Part shown: positions 1-7,861 of the stretch, piece by piece
How positions within the stretch are numbered: the first letter of the stretch is position 1
Layout of the letters: the number at the start of each line of letters is the position of its first letter
Source of the DNA: Hyphomicrobium sp. LHD-15
GTDB lineage: Bacteria > Pseudomonadota > Alphaproteobacteria > Rhizobiales > Hyphomicrobiaceae
Assembly (NCBI RefSeq): GCF_031157355.1
Contig: NZ_JAVIFT010000001.1
Coordinates: 930,001 to 994,000, forward strand
Direction: 5' to 3'
Length of the DNA: 64,000 bases
The notes under the pieces: model-generated
The model's database searches: none
Told to the model about the DNA's origin: nothing
Seen by the model: only the letters and a program-made list of their open reading frames with translations
Made by a program: the position numbers and the translations under genes

Positions 1-660
1 GACGGCACGATCATAGCGCCGGACCAATTCATCGATATCGTCACGCGATCCGGGCAGACGCTCGAATTCACCCAGATGGTTGCCGATCGCGCTTTCCTGG
101 AGCTTTCGACTACTCTGCCGCCGACGACGCATCTGCAGGTCAATTTCAATATCTTTCCGCGCGACCTCGACTGCCAAGCGTTGCAGTCCGTATTCGGCTC
201 TTTCATGCGCGACCCCACCCGGTTCCGGCTCGCGCTCGAGATCGTCGAAAGCGATGCCCTGTGCGTCGATCGGGCAGAACGTGAGATCGAAGCGCTCGCG
301 CAATCGGGCATCCGCACCTACATCGACGACTTCGGAAGCGGCTACTCGAGCATCCATAGACTCGCCTCGCTCGCGATCCACGGTGTGAAGCTCGATCGCT
401 CGTTCGCGATGGCGCCGGGCGAAAGCCTTATGGCGCGCATGCTGGTGCATGCCCTCGACATGGTGGGAAGCTGCGACAGGGAAATCGTAGTCGAAGGTAT
501 CGAGACGCAGGAGCGGCTCGATCTTATGAAGCAGATGCAGCGCGTGACATATGCCCAGGGCTACTTCATCTCACGGCCGCTTTCGATCGAGAGGCTGGCG
601 GCATTTCTAGCGAAGCCCGCACGGCCTGTTGCGGCTCCGGAGGAGCGCGTTGCAGCGTAG
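1..660 (+). CDS. EAL-domain cyclic-di-GMP phosphodiesterase, C-terminal part (5' end outside window)
   Basis: The frame is open from base 1, so the gene begins before the window. What remains is most of an EAL domain, which hydrolyses cyclic-di-GMP. Visible family motifs are an ExE-type strand (LEIVES), the metal-binding DDFGSGYSS loop, the VKLDRSF lysine/aspartate segment, VVEGIET and the closing QGYFISRP. The EAL signature itself lies just upstream of base 1, so catalytic competence cannot be fully judged, but the motifs present look intact. The protein ends about 20 residues after the domain. A good terminator follows the stop. Sensor or GGDEF domains may exist upstream. Confidence 0.9.
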   Translation, partial: DGTIIAPDQFIDIVTRSGQTLEFTQMVADRAFLELSTTLPPTTHLQVNFNIFPRDLDCQALQSVFGSFMRDPTRFRLALEIVESDALCVDRAEREIEALAQSGIRTYIDDFGSGYSSIHRLASLAIHGVKLDRSFAMAPGESLMARMLVHALDMVGSCDREIVVEGIETQERLDLMKQMQRVTYAQGYFISRPLSIERLAAFLAKPARPVAAPEERVAA

Positions 661-693
661 ACGCTCGGCAGATTTTGCCGAATGGCAAAGATC

Positions 694-720
694 AAGGGCT
701 GCCGGATGGCAGCCCTTTTT
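694..720 (+). terminator. Rho-independent terminator after the EAL gene
   Basis: A perfect 8-bp stem, GGGCTGCC / GGCAGCCC, closes a GGAT loop and is followed by five T residues. It lies 35 bases after the EAL stop codon. Confidence 0.85.
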
Positions 721-746
721 CGTTGCGGTCGAAGCCTTGCGGGATC

Positions 747-1016
747 TTACGCGCGACGTGCGCGGGCGATCGTCGCGGCAAGCTGGCGTTCCGCATTCTT
801 GATCTGAACACGCTCGAGGAAGGTCAGGCGGCCGTCGCGCCAGGCGCGTGCCTTGACGGTGGCAACCTTGGCCCGAGCCTGGGCGATGGCGGCCCGCTCG
901 TACGGGTTCACGCCGCCGCCGTGGCGATGGTCGTAGCGGGGGGCGGCCATGGAAGCGCCGGCGGTCATCAGAAGAGCGGCGGCAGCGAGGACGACGGTTT
1001 TGGTCTTGGTGCTCAT
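747..1016 (-). CDS. Small exported protein of unknown function
   Basis: This encodes 89 residues. I place the start at the ATG at 1016 because GGAGAA at 1021-1026 is a well-spaced ribosome binding site; the upstream in-frame GTG overlaps that site. Residues 1-25 are a Sec signal peptide with a probable cut after ASMAA. The mature part is short, basic and helical, with a His/Gly stretch (DHRHGGG) followed by alanine/arginine-rich helices. I do not recognise a family with certainty. Similar small secreted basic proteins are common in Hyphomicrobiales. Confidence 0.6.
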   Translation of the reverse strand: MSTKTKTVVLAAAALLMTAGASMAAPRYDHRHGGGVNPYERAAIAQARAKVATVKARAWRDGRLTFLERVQIKNAERQLAATIARARRA

Positions 1017-1299
1017 GATCTTCTCCACTTTGTTTCTGGCCTGTCCGCTGCAGGTGAGCGGCTTCTCTCAGGCTTACAGGAAGAAGAACGCGGGGCGGGG
1101 AGCGCTTCCGTCGTCGAATTTTTCAGAAAATGCAAAAATTTTCAGTCACTTAGCTGCCATGTTGCTGAACGTCCGTTCATCCAATTCCTGGGTTTGAAAG
1201 TTGGCGTTCAGGAACTTTGAGCGCGCTCGGGCTTTGTATTTCCAAACAACAGCGAAGACGCCGAAGCGTCCTTCGGCAGGCTTCGCAAGGAGCATCGTC

Positions 1300-1653
1300 A
1301 TGAGCATTCGCTTCACGCACACCAAAGCCGCTCTTGCAGCTGCCGCGCTTTTGGCGGCCAGCACGTTCGGTGCAACAGCACAGGCGGGCGGGTTGTCTGC
1401 TGGTGCAGCCGCGCTCGACCGGGCAACGGCTGATCAAAGCGCAGCCGTCGAACCCGTGGGCTATCGTGGCGGCAGAGGCTTTAGCCTCTATATCGGGCCT
1501 TCTTACGGATATGGGTACGGGTATGGGTATTATCCCCGCCGCTATTACTATCCGCGCTACAGCTATTACGATGACGGCTATTATTACCGTCCTTACCGTC
1601 GCGACAGGCGATGGGCGCGCGAACGCTTCGAGCATCCGCTCGGGCGGCGCTAA
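1300..1653 (+). CDS. Exported tyrosine/glycine/arginine-rich protein
   Basis: This encodes 117 residues. The start is the ATG at 1300, which has AAGGAG at 1287-1291 in front of it; the longer frame beginning at 1201 has no such site. A signal peptide occupies about residues 1-29, ending near ATAQA. From about residue 60 the protein is a low-complexity tract of Tyr-Gly, Tyr-Tyr and Tyr-Arg repeats, then a basic tail. Such tracts occur in alphaproteobacterial envelope-associated proteins of unknown role. No catalytic motif is visible. It converges on sspB. Confidence 0.65.
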   Translation: MSIRFTHTKAALAAAALLAASTFGATAQAGGLSAGAAALDRATADQSAAVEPVGYRGGRGFSLYIGPSYGYGYGYGYYPRRYYYPRYSYYDDGYYYRPYRRDRRWARERFEHPLGRR

Positions 1654-1681
1654 AACACTCTTCGGATCCTATAAACTTTGG

Positions 1682-1708
1682 AGCGGGATTGCGATCAGCA
1701 GTCCCGCT
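1682..1708. terminator. Possible bidirectional terminator hairpin between convergent genes
   Basis: AGCGGGA pairs with TCCCGCT, and TGC pairs with GCA inside after one mismatch, around a 5-base loop. It sits between the convergent Tyr/Gly-rich protein gene and sspB. There is no clear T tract, so the call is weak. Confidence 0.35.
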
Positions 1709-1740
1709 TCGCGCATATATGGCCGTGCCAGATCGCGGCG

Positions 1741-2460
1741 CTATTTCTTGCGGAATTTATCGAGACTGACGATCTCGGCGCCGCCGGATTTTGCCGGTGC
1801 CTCTTCATCGCCCGACGCGGGCTCCGCATCTTCAGCCGTCTCTTGACGCTTCGTCGTAGATTTGGCGGCTGATAGGGGCGTCGGTGCCGGAGGCGACGCA
1901 TTGGCAGCAGTCGAGGTCTCGACCGGAGGCTGCGTAACAGCTTCTTCGCCGGCGTTTGCGGATTTTTCGGCGCTATCGTCCGCCGATTGCGACTTTCTCG
2001 GGCTGCGGGTGGCTTTGCGGGTATGAGACGAGCGCGTCGCGCGCTGCGCCAGCGGATCGAACGAGGCAGCGCCGGATTGCGAGCGGGCCTCGGGGCTCGC
2101 GTTCGGATCTTCGAACTGCAGGCCAAAACGGACCGACGGATCGAAGAAGACCTTGATGGCCGCGAACGGGACAACGAGACGTTCCGGAATGCCGTCGAAC
2201 GTCAGCTTGACCTCGAAACGATCCTCGGTGACCGAAAGATCCCAGAAGCGGTGCTGCAGCACGATCGTCATCTCGCGCGGATACTTTTCCTTGAGCCGCT
2301 TGGAGAGCGAGACGCCGGGCGCTTCGGTGTCGAAGGAAATGTAGAAATGATGATCGCCGGCCAATCCGGACTTGGCGGTATTGGCAATAACTTTGCGTAC
2401 GACTCCGCGCATCGCTTCCTGCGCGAGTCCCTCATAGTCGATCGTCGACTCAACCGTCAT
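1741..2460 (-). CDS. sspB: SspB-type ClpXP adaptor for ssrA-tagged proteins
   Basis: This encodes 239 residues. The first ~130 residues match the alphaproteobacterial SspB fold, including YISFDTEAPGV, REMTIVLQHRFWDLSV, FDGIPERLVVPF and the FFDPSV.FGLQF strand. SspB binds the ssrA degradation tag and delivers tagged proteins to ClpXP. The remaining ~110 residues are a long, low-complexity linker rich in Ala, Ser, Pro and charged residues, ending in a conserved-looking tail (GGAEIVSLDKFRKK). In this family the C-terminal tail docks onto the ClpX N-domain, and I infer the same here. The gene for the tag, ssrA, is immediately upstream on the same strand. Confidence 0.92.
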   Translation of the reverse strand: MTVESTIDYEGLAQEAMRGVVRKVIANTAKSGLAGDHHFYISFDTEAPGVSLSKRLKEKYPREMTIVLQHRFWDLSVTEDRFEVKLTFDGIPERLVVPFAAIKVFFDPSVRFGLQFEDPNASPEARSQSGAASFDPLAQRATRSSHTRKATRSPRKSQSADDSAEKSANAGEEAVTQPPVETSTAANASPPAPTPLSAAKSTTKRQETAEDAEPASGDEEAPAKSGGAEIVSLDKFRKK

Positions 2461-2511
2461 GCGTGCCGCTTCGTGCCCGATCGCGCTTCAATTCCCCCAG
2501 GAGCGCAGATG

Positions 2512-2865
2512 AGTGGGAGGCTTCTGTTGCCCGGTGCCTCCCCGACCGCGCCTTGCTCGGCTAGGAGCGAGGACTTTAGTAGTTAGGCATTTCGCGCCGC
2601 ATTACGCAGCGAGAGCAGCCTCAGCATAGTTGTCATTGGCAACTATTCTGAATGACCCGATGACGGCGGTATCATGCCGAGCAAAAGCTAAATCCTTTAC
2701 ACCCTCGTCGATCCTAGTTCGCCCCCATCATCAGCTCACTCGCTGCCTTTACCGACGTGCGCCGGAAATGAGCTGGTGGTGGAGGCGCCGGGTACTGCCC
2801 CCGGGTCCGAACGGCTTATTACGATCGCGTTTATCGCCATAGCCGGACGAATCCGGCCCGCTAAA
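2512..2865 (-). ncRNA. ssrA: tmRNA, circularly permuted two-piece form
   Basis: Read on the minus strand, the acceptor piece comes first. It contains a T-arm-like GTTCGGACC, the segment GGGGGCAGTACCCGG and an acceptor strand GCCTCCACCA ending at 2777. An intervening spacer of about 50 bases follows. The coding piece then begins GGGGGCGAACTAGGATCGAC at about 2726. GGGGGC pairs with GCCTCC and gives a G3-U70 pair, the alanine identity element of tmRNA. The tag frame runs from 2640 to 2602 and encodes ANDNYAEAALAA followed by TAA. A terminal hairpin, GGGAGGC / GCCTCCC, lies at 2515-2542. The order acceptor-spacer-coding is the permuted arrangement known in Alphaproteobacteria. Outer ends are estimates. 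It rescues stalled ribosomes and tags nascent chains for ClpXP. Confidence 0.93.
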
Positions 2866-3006
2866 TATATGCTGAGAGGATTAGAAATAAAAGTGCCTGT
2901 GCTCAGGCCTTCGGACTGTCACGTTGTCGCTTGATGTGAAGGCCTTACAAGTGCCATTTCAGCGATCAGATGCTGCGACTCTCGCTCCATTTTCCAAAGG
3001 TTCCCA

Positions 3007-3771
3007 ATGTCCGATACGACGCTCGACGATGCCGGACGGCCAGCCTACCGGCCGGACACGCCCTGGGGGCCATATGCTGCGCTGACGGTGACGGTGCTGG
3101 TCAGCCTCGCGCCGGTCCTTGTCGGCATTGCCTGGGTGGTTGCCGAAAACTCCGGCCTCATCGCTGTCGACGGAGCGGGATGGCGCTCCCGCGGCCCTTC
3201 GCTCGCCTCGCCGTCTCTTCTCGCGCAAATGATCATCGGGCAATTGTTCTCGCTCGCCATTCTCTGGCTTGCGGCCGGCTGGAAGACTGGGCGCGCGGGG
3301 ACCTTGCGCCTTCTGCCGCCGCAGACCGACGTGCTCACGGCGGTCGGCCTCGGTTTGCTTCTGATCGTGCTGATCGGGCCGATCGAAATTCTGCTCTATC
3401 GCCTCGCGGGCTTGGATCTTTTCACCGACGGGCGCTGGCTGCTCGAGGGTTTGAGGTCGCCCAACTGGTGGGGAGTGGTACTCGCGGCCGTCGTTCTGGC
3501 GCCGCTGTGGGAGGAGCTGACCTTCCGCGGGTTTCTGCTCTCTGCGCTTGCAAAAACCCGCCTCGGCTACTGGCCGGCGGCGGTGATCTCATCTCTGCTG
3601 TGGACGTTTCTGCATTGGGGCTATTCCTGGCCTGGCCTGGCGAGCGTTTTTCTTGCAGGGATCGGGCTTTCGTGGATCATGAAGCGCACGGGCGCGATGT
3701 CGGCCGTGGTGATCGCGCACGGGGCGATCAACGCCTTCTCGCTCGCGATCGTCTACCATTTCGCGCCTTGA
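3007..3771 (+). CDS. CPBP-family intramembrane metalloprotease
   Basis: This encodes 254 residues with about seven hydrophobic segments. The CPBP (CAAX protease/Abi) signature is present: WEELTFRGFL around residues 168-177, carrying the EExxxR motif, then LLWTFLHWGYS and IAHGAINAFS. These supply the conserved glutamates and histidines of the membrane-embedded active site. AAAGG at 2996-3000 is the ribosome binding site for the ATG at 3007. Family members cleave or mature membrane or prenylated substrates; the substrate here cannot be inferred. A fragment of the dispersed repeat follows the stop, then thyA. Confidence 0.85.
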   Translation: MSDTTLDDAGRPAYRPDTPWGPYAALTVTVLVSLAPVLVGIAWVVAENSGLIAVDGAGWRSRGPSLASPSLLAQMIIGQLFSLAILWLAAGWKTGRAGTLRLLPPQTDVLTAVGLGLLLIVLIGPIEILLYRLAGLDLFTDGRWLLEGLRSPNWWGVVLAAVVLAPLWEELTFRGFLLSALAKTRLGYWPAAVISSLLWTFLHWGYSWPGLASVFLAGIGLSWIMKRTGAMSAVVIAHGAINAFSLAIVYHFAP

Positions 3772-3810
3772 GTCCTCGAGTTGATGGGATCGGAAGCGAT
3801 CATGGTCTAG
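3771..3810 (+). repeat. Fragment of the dispersed intergenic repeat (right half)
   Basis: The segment ending GGAAGCGATCATGGTC at 3795-3810 matches the right end of the repeat units at 35932-35983 and 35991-36042 (TGAAGCGATCATGGTC). The left half is absent or too degraded to see. It fills the gap between the CPBP protease gene and thyA. Confidence 0.5.
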
Positions 3811-3819
3811 GAATCACTC

Positions 3820-4614
3820 ATGCAGCCCTATCTTGATCTTCTCCGCCGCGTCCGCACCGAAGGTGCCGCCAAGTCCGATCGCACCGGCACGGGCACGCTG
3901 TCGGTGTTCGGTCATCAGATGCGGTTCGATCTCGCAGACGGCTTCCCGCTCGTCACCACCAAGAAGCTGCACGTCAAATCGATCATCCACGAGCTGATCT
4001 GGTTTCTCGCCGGCGATACCAATGTCGGCTACCTCAAAGCCAACGGCGTGCGCATCTGGGACGAATGGGCGCGCGAGGACGGCAGCCTCGGCCCGGTGTA
4101 CGGCAAGCAGTGGCGGAGCTGGGCGGCGCCTGATGGGCATACCATCGACCAGATCAGCGAGGTCGTTCATACGCTCAAAACCAATCCCGACAGCCGGCGC
4201 ATCATCGTCTCGGCGTGGAACCCGGCCGACATCCCAGACATGGCGCTGGCGCCGTGCCATTGCCTATTCCAGTTCTACGTGGCGGAGGGGCGGCTCTCGT
4301 GCCAGCTCTACCAGCGCTCGGCGGACGTGTTCCTCGGCGTGCCGTTCAACATCGCGAGCTATGCGCTGTTAACGATGATGATGGCGCAGGTGACAGGCCT
4401 CAAGCCGGGCGAGTTCGTCCATACGTTCGGGGACGCGCACCTCTACACCAATCACCTGGAGCAGGCGGACCTGCAGCTTACGCGCACGCCGCGCCCGCTG
4501 CCACGCATGACGATCAACCCGGATGTGCGCTCGATCTTCGCGTTCCGCTACGAGGATTTCATGCTCGAAGGCTATGATCCGCATCCGCACATCGCGGCCC
4601 CGGTGGCGGTTTAG
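3820..4614 (+). CDS. thyA: Thymidylate synthase
   Basis: This encodes 264 residues, the same length as the E. coli enzyme. It methylates dUMP to dTMP using methylene-tetrahydrofolate and yields dihydrofolate. Visible motifs are [18 protein letters not shown] near the N-terminus, [12 protein letters not shown], the catalytic Cys in [12 protein letters not shown] at about residue 146, the [22 protein letters not shown] dUMP-binding stretch, and [12 protein letters not shown]. Dihydrofolate reductase, which recycles the product, follows 120 bases downstream. AGGA about 8 bases upstream supports the ATG start. Confidence 0.98.
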   Translation: MQPYLDLLRRVRTEGAAKSDRTGTGTLSVFGHQMRFDLADGFPLVTTKKLHVKSIIHELIWFLAGDTNVGYLKANGVRIWDEWAREDGSLGPVYGKQWRSWAAPDGHTIDQISEVVHTLKTNPDSRRIIVSAWNPADIPDMALAPCHCLFQFYVAEGRLSCQLYQRSADVFLGVPFNIASYALLTMMMAQVTGLKPGEFVHTFGDAHLYTNHLEQADLQLTRTPRPLPRMTINPDVRSIFAFRYEDFMLEGYDPHPHIAAPVAV

Positions 4615-4733
4615 ACCTCGGTTGACAATTCGTTTGTCTGGACACCGGCCTAAGCCAGTGTGACGGATTAAATGCGGTGAGCGCCCCGCGAATTCTGTTC
4701 TGTTTCCGTCGCTAGCAAAAGGTTTTTACGAGC

Positions 4734-5237
4734 TTGAAAATCTCACTCATTGTTGCTGTTGCCGAGAATGGCGTGATCGGCGCCAACGGCGGATTGCCGT
4801 GGCGGCTTTCGGCCGACCTCAAAACCTTTCGCCGCCTCACACTCGGCAAGCCGATCATCATGGGACGCAAGACGTTCCAGTCGCTCAAGAAGCCGCTCGA
4901 CTTGCGCGACAACATCGTGCTGACGACCGACCCGTTCTTCGAGGCCGAGGGCGTCAGCGTCGTCGACAACTTCGCGGATGCGATCACCCTTGCGCGGACC
5001 CTCGCGCTCACGCGCGGGGCCGAAGAGATCATGGTTATCGGAGGAGCCGACGTGTTCCGGGCCGCCCTGCCACGGGCAAACCGGATCTACTGGACCACGA
5101 TCCATGCCAAGCCGGAGGGAGACGTCCGCTTTCCCGATTTCGACCCCTCCGAGTGGACCGAAACGGACCGCCAGGAGCTTCCGGCAGGGGAAAAGGACGA
5201 CGCAACGGCGACCCTAAGGATACTCGAACGCAACTAG
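4734..5237 (+). CDS. folA: Dihydrofolate reductase
   Basis: This encodes 167 residues. It reduces dihydrofolate to tetrahydrofolate with NADPH. Key regions are ISLIVAVAENGVIGANGGLPWRLSADL (substrate site with the conserved Trp-Arg and acidic residue), PIIMGRKTFQSL (NADPH binding) and IMVIGGADVFRAALP. The start appears to be TTG, with AAAAGG about 11 bases upstream. No ATG fits the conserved N-terminus. It follows thyA on the same strand and presumably serves the same pathway, as well as the folate-bound C1 pool used by the serine cycle. Confidence 0.96.
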   Translation: MKISLIVAVAENGVIGANGGLPWRLSADLKTFRRLTLGKPIIMGRKTFQSLKKPLDLRDNIVLTTDPFFEAEGVSVVDNFADAITLARTLALTRGAEEIMVIGGADVFRAALPRANRIYWTTIHAKPEGDVRFPDFDPSEWTETDRQELPAGEKDDATATLRILERN

Positions 5238-5448
5238 AGACTTAGTTGCAGGGCGAATTGCAGCATGGCGGCCTTGACGGCGAGCGCCCGCGAACCAATT
5301 TCTACGCGGCGGATTTGCTTCGAAGGGGGTCCTACCCTATAAGCGAAGCGCAATTCCCATCCGGGGCTTAAAGCGATCCAGGACGCCTGAGACTGGCCTC
5401 CTCACTCCGCTGTTCCGGCCATCATCCACAATCAAAGGGCCACAATAT

Positions 5449-6576
5449 ATGCCTTGGAGCAATCAGAGCGGCGGCGGCGGAAACGGCGGCGGCTGGAAGG
5501 GCGGCGGCGGAGGCGGCGGTCCCTGGGGCCAGGGTCCCGGCAACCAGCCCCCCGATCTCGAAGAGATGCTCAAGCGCAGCCAGGATCGCATGAAGCAGGT
5601 CATGCATGGCGGCGGCGTTCCCGGACCGCTGGCGTTCCTTGCGGCGGTTGTCGCTGCTGCTGTCGTGGGCTGGTACGCGTTCTTCTTCCGCGTCGATCCC
5701 GATGAGCTCGGCGTCGTGATGCGCTTCGGCGAGTTCGTGCGGCAGGAACCGCCGGGTCTGCATTTCCGCCTTCCCTATCCGATCGAAGAGGTCGTGCGCC
5801 CCAAGGTCACGCGCCAGAACATCACCGAGATCGGCATGCGTTCGGCGAGCTTCGAGCGCGGGTTCGGCGGCGCCGGCATTCAGGACGTCAAGGAAGAGAG
5901 CCTGATGCTGACCGGCGACGAGAACACGGTCGACATCGACTTCGTCGTCTACTGGCGCATCAAGGATGCCGCGCAGTACTTGTTCAACATCCAGAACCCG
6001 GACAACACCGTGAAGGAAGTGTCCGAGAGCGCCATGCGCGAGGTCGTCGGGCAATCCAACATCCAGCCGATCCTGACGGAAGCACGCCAGAAGACCGAAG
6101 CGGCGGTGCTGCAGCTCATTCAGCAGACGCTCGACACGTATCAGGCCGGTATCCAGATCGACCAAGTGACGCTGCAGAAAGTTGACCCGCCGGGCGACGT
6201 CATCGACGCGTTCCGCGACGTCCAGGCGGCGCGCGCCGACAAGGAGCGCCTCCAGAACGAAGCGTTCTCCTATGCCAACAAGGTGGTTCCGGAAGCGCGC
6301 GGCGAAGCCGAACGCATTCTCCAGGCCGCCGAAGGCTTCAAGCAGCAGACGGTCGCGGAAGCACAGGGCCAGACGGCCCGCTTCCTCAAGGTCTATGAAG
6401 AATACAAGAAGGCTCCCGACGTGACGCGCAAGCGCATCTTCCTCGAAACCATGGAACGCGTGTTCGGCGGAACCGACAAGATCATCATCGACGGCAAGAG
6501 TGGACAGGGCGTCGTGCCTTACCTGCCGCTGGACCAGCTCCAGCAGCGCCGCCAGCCGAACGAGGGAGGAAACTGA
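5449..6576 (+). CDS. hflK: HflK, SPFH/band-7 membrane protein, FtsH regulator subunit
   Basis: This encodes 375 residues. The N-terminus is an unusually glycine-rich cytoplasmic tail (about residues 4-34). A single transmembrane helix follows at about residues 63-83, then the SPFH/band-7 domain (VDPDELGVVMRFGEFVRQEPPGLHF...), then a helical, charged coiled-coil region from about 240. HflK assembles with HflC into large membrane rings that surround the FtsH protease and modulate its activity. hflC starts one base after the hflK stop, so they are translationally coupled. An in-frame ATG at the first residues is the only reasonable start. Confidence 0.95.
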   Translation: MPWSNQSGGGGNGGGWKGGGGGGGPWGQGPGNQPPDLEEMLKRSQDRMKQVMHGGGVPGPLAFLAAVVAAAVVGWYAFFFRVDPDELGVVMRFGEFVRQEPPGLHFRLPYPIEEVVRPKVTRQNITEIGMRSASFERGFGGAGIQDVKEESLMLTGDENTVDIDFVVYWRIKDAAQYLFNIQNPDNTVKEVSESAMREVVGQSNIQPILTEARQKTEAAVLQLIQQTLDTYQAGIQIDQVTLQKVDPPGDVIDAFRDVQAARADKERLQNEAFSYANKVVPEARGEAERILQAAEGFKQQTVAEAQGQTARFLKVYEEYKKAPDVTRKRIFLETMERVFGGTDKIIIDGKSGQGVVPYLPLDQLQQRRQPNEGGN

Positions 6577-6577
6577 T

Positions 6578-7459
6578 ATGCGCGCTTTTCTCCTTTTTCT
6601 CGTCGTTCTGCTCGGCGCCGCCGGTGCCGCCGTCTACGCCTCGGCCTTCATCGTTCACCAGAACGAGCAGGCACTGGTACTCGAATTCGGTAAGCCCAAG
6701 CGCGTCGTGACGCACCCCGGCCTCAACTGGAAGCTGCCGCTCGTCGAGACCGTCGACATCTTCGACAAGCGCATTCTCGACATCGACACGCAGACGCAGG
6801 AGGTCACCGCCTCCGACCAGAAGCGTCTGATCGTCGATGCGTTTGCGCGCTACAAGATCGTCGATCCGCTCAAGTTCTATCAGACACTGCGCTATGAAGG
6901 CGCGGTGCGCTCGCGGCTCGGACCGATCGTCGAATCCGCGCTTCGCCGCGCGCTCGGTGCCTCGACGTTCCAGGACGTTGTGCGCGACAAGCGCGAGGCG
7001 CTCATGAAGCAGATCGCCGCGAACGTGAACGAAGAAGGCCGCGATTTCGGTCTCGAGGTGGTGGACGTTCGCATCAAGCGCGCGGACCTGCCGGAGCAGA
7101 ACCAGAAGAGCGTGTTCGACCGGATGCGCGCCGAACGCCAGCGGGAAGCCGCCGAGTTCCGCGCTCAGGGTACCGGCGAAGGCAACCGCATCAAGGCAAC
7201 CGCCGATCGCGAAGTAACGGTCATCAAGGCCGAAGCGACGCGCAAGGGCGAGGAGCTGCGCGGTCAGGGCGAAGCCGATCGCAACCGCATCTTCGCGGAA
7301 GCCTTCAACCAGGACCCTGACTTCTTCGCCTTCTACCGGTCGATGCAAGCCTATGAGCAGGGCCTCAAGCCCGGCGACACGCGGCTTGTGATCTCGCCCG
7401 ACAGCGACTTCTTCAAGTACTTCTCCAACCCGCAGGGAGCAGCCCCCGCGAAGCAATGA
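6578..7459 (+). CDS. hflC: HflC, SPFH/band-7 membrane protein, FtsH regulator subunit
   Basis: This encodes 293 residues. The ATG at 6578 follows GGGAGGA at 6564-6570. An N-terminal membrane anchor (MRAFLLFLVVLLGAAGAAVY) is followed by the SPFH domain starting at about residue 24 (HQNEQALVLEFGKP), then a long helical region with ADREVTVIKAEA and ending DFFKYF. Partner of HflK in the ring around FtsH. The stop codon overlaps the start of the DUF2065 gene, so the three genes form an operon. Confidence 0.95.
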   Translation: MRAFLLFLVVLLGAAGAAVYASAFIVHQNEQALVLEFGKPKRVVTHPGLNWKLPLVETVDIFDKRILDIDTQTQEVTASDQKRLIVDAFARYKIVDPLKFYQTLRYEGAVRSRLGPIVESALRRALGASTFQDVVRDKREALMKQIAANVNEEGRDFGLEVVDVRIKRADLPEQNQKSVFDRMRAERQREAAEFRAQGTGEGNRIKATADREVTVIKAEATRKGEELRGQGEADRNRIFAEAFNQDPDFFAFYRSMQAYEQGLKPGDTRLVISPDSDFFKYFSNPQGAAPAKQ

Positions 7460-7641
7460 GCGATCTGATCGTTGCGCTCGGTCTGGTCCTCGTCATCGAG
7501 GGCCTGATCTGGGCTCTGTCCCCTGATCTCGGGCGCCGCCTTCTGGCAACAGCCGTGGCGACGCCCGAGGATACCCTGCGCAAGGCGGGCTGGGTGGCGG
7601 TCGCCGTCGGCGCCTTGGTGGTTTGGATGATCAGGGGGTAA
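7456..7641 (+). CDS. DUF2065 small membrane protein (YjeT-like)
   Basis: This encodes 61 residues with two hydrophobic segments (about 3-21 and 42-58) separated by a short basic loop (LSPDLGRRLLA). It overlaps the hflC stop by four bases (ATGA), so it is translationally coupled. DUF2065 proteins are commonly found directly after hflC in proteobacteria. Their function is not established; association with the HflKC/FtsH membrane complex is inferred from gene order only. Confidence 0.85.
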   Translation: MSDLIVALGLVLVIEGLIWALSPDLGRRLLATAVATPEDTLRKAGWVAVAVGALVVWMIRG

Positions 7642-7861
7642 CTTTTCCGGGCCCTCCCTTCTTTTCTGGCGCGTTGACAGCCTCCTGGCGATCTCACACT
7701 TTGGGGTGGGCCGGGCGCCGGGCTCGCCGCGCGTCGCATTTTCCTGACGATGACAGCGCTTCCCGGTATTCGTCCGGCGGGATGGGTCGCGGGTTAACCC
7801 GCGGTTCATACGTCAGATTGACAAAATCCAACGCGACCATGGTCTTGAGAAGGAGTTCCTG

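Noticed and set aside
2630-2842. A 70-residue plus-strand frame in the sspB-CPBP gap
   Set aside because: The region is the ssrA gene on the other strand, which explains the sequence fully.
4622-4650. TTGACA at 4622-4627 as a folA promoter
   Set aside because: No acceptable -10 hexamer at 16-18 bases downstream.
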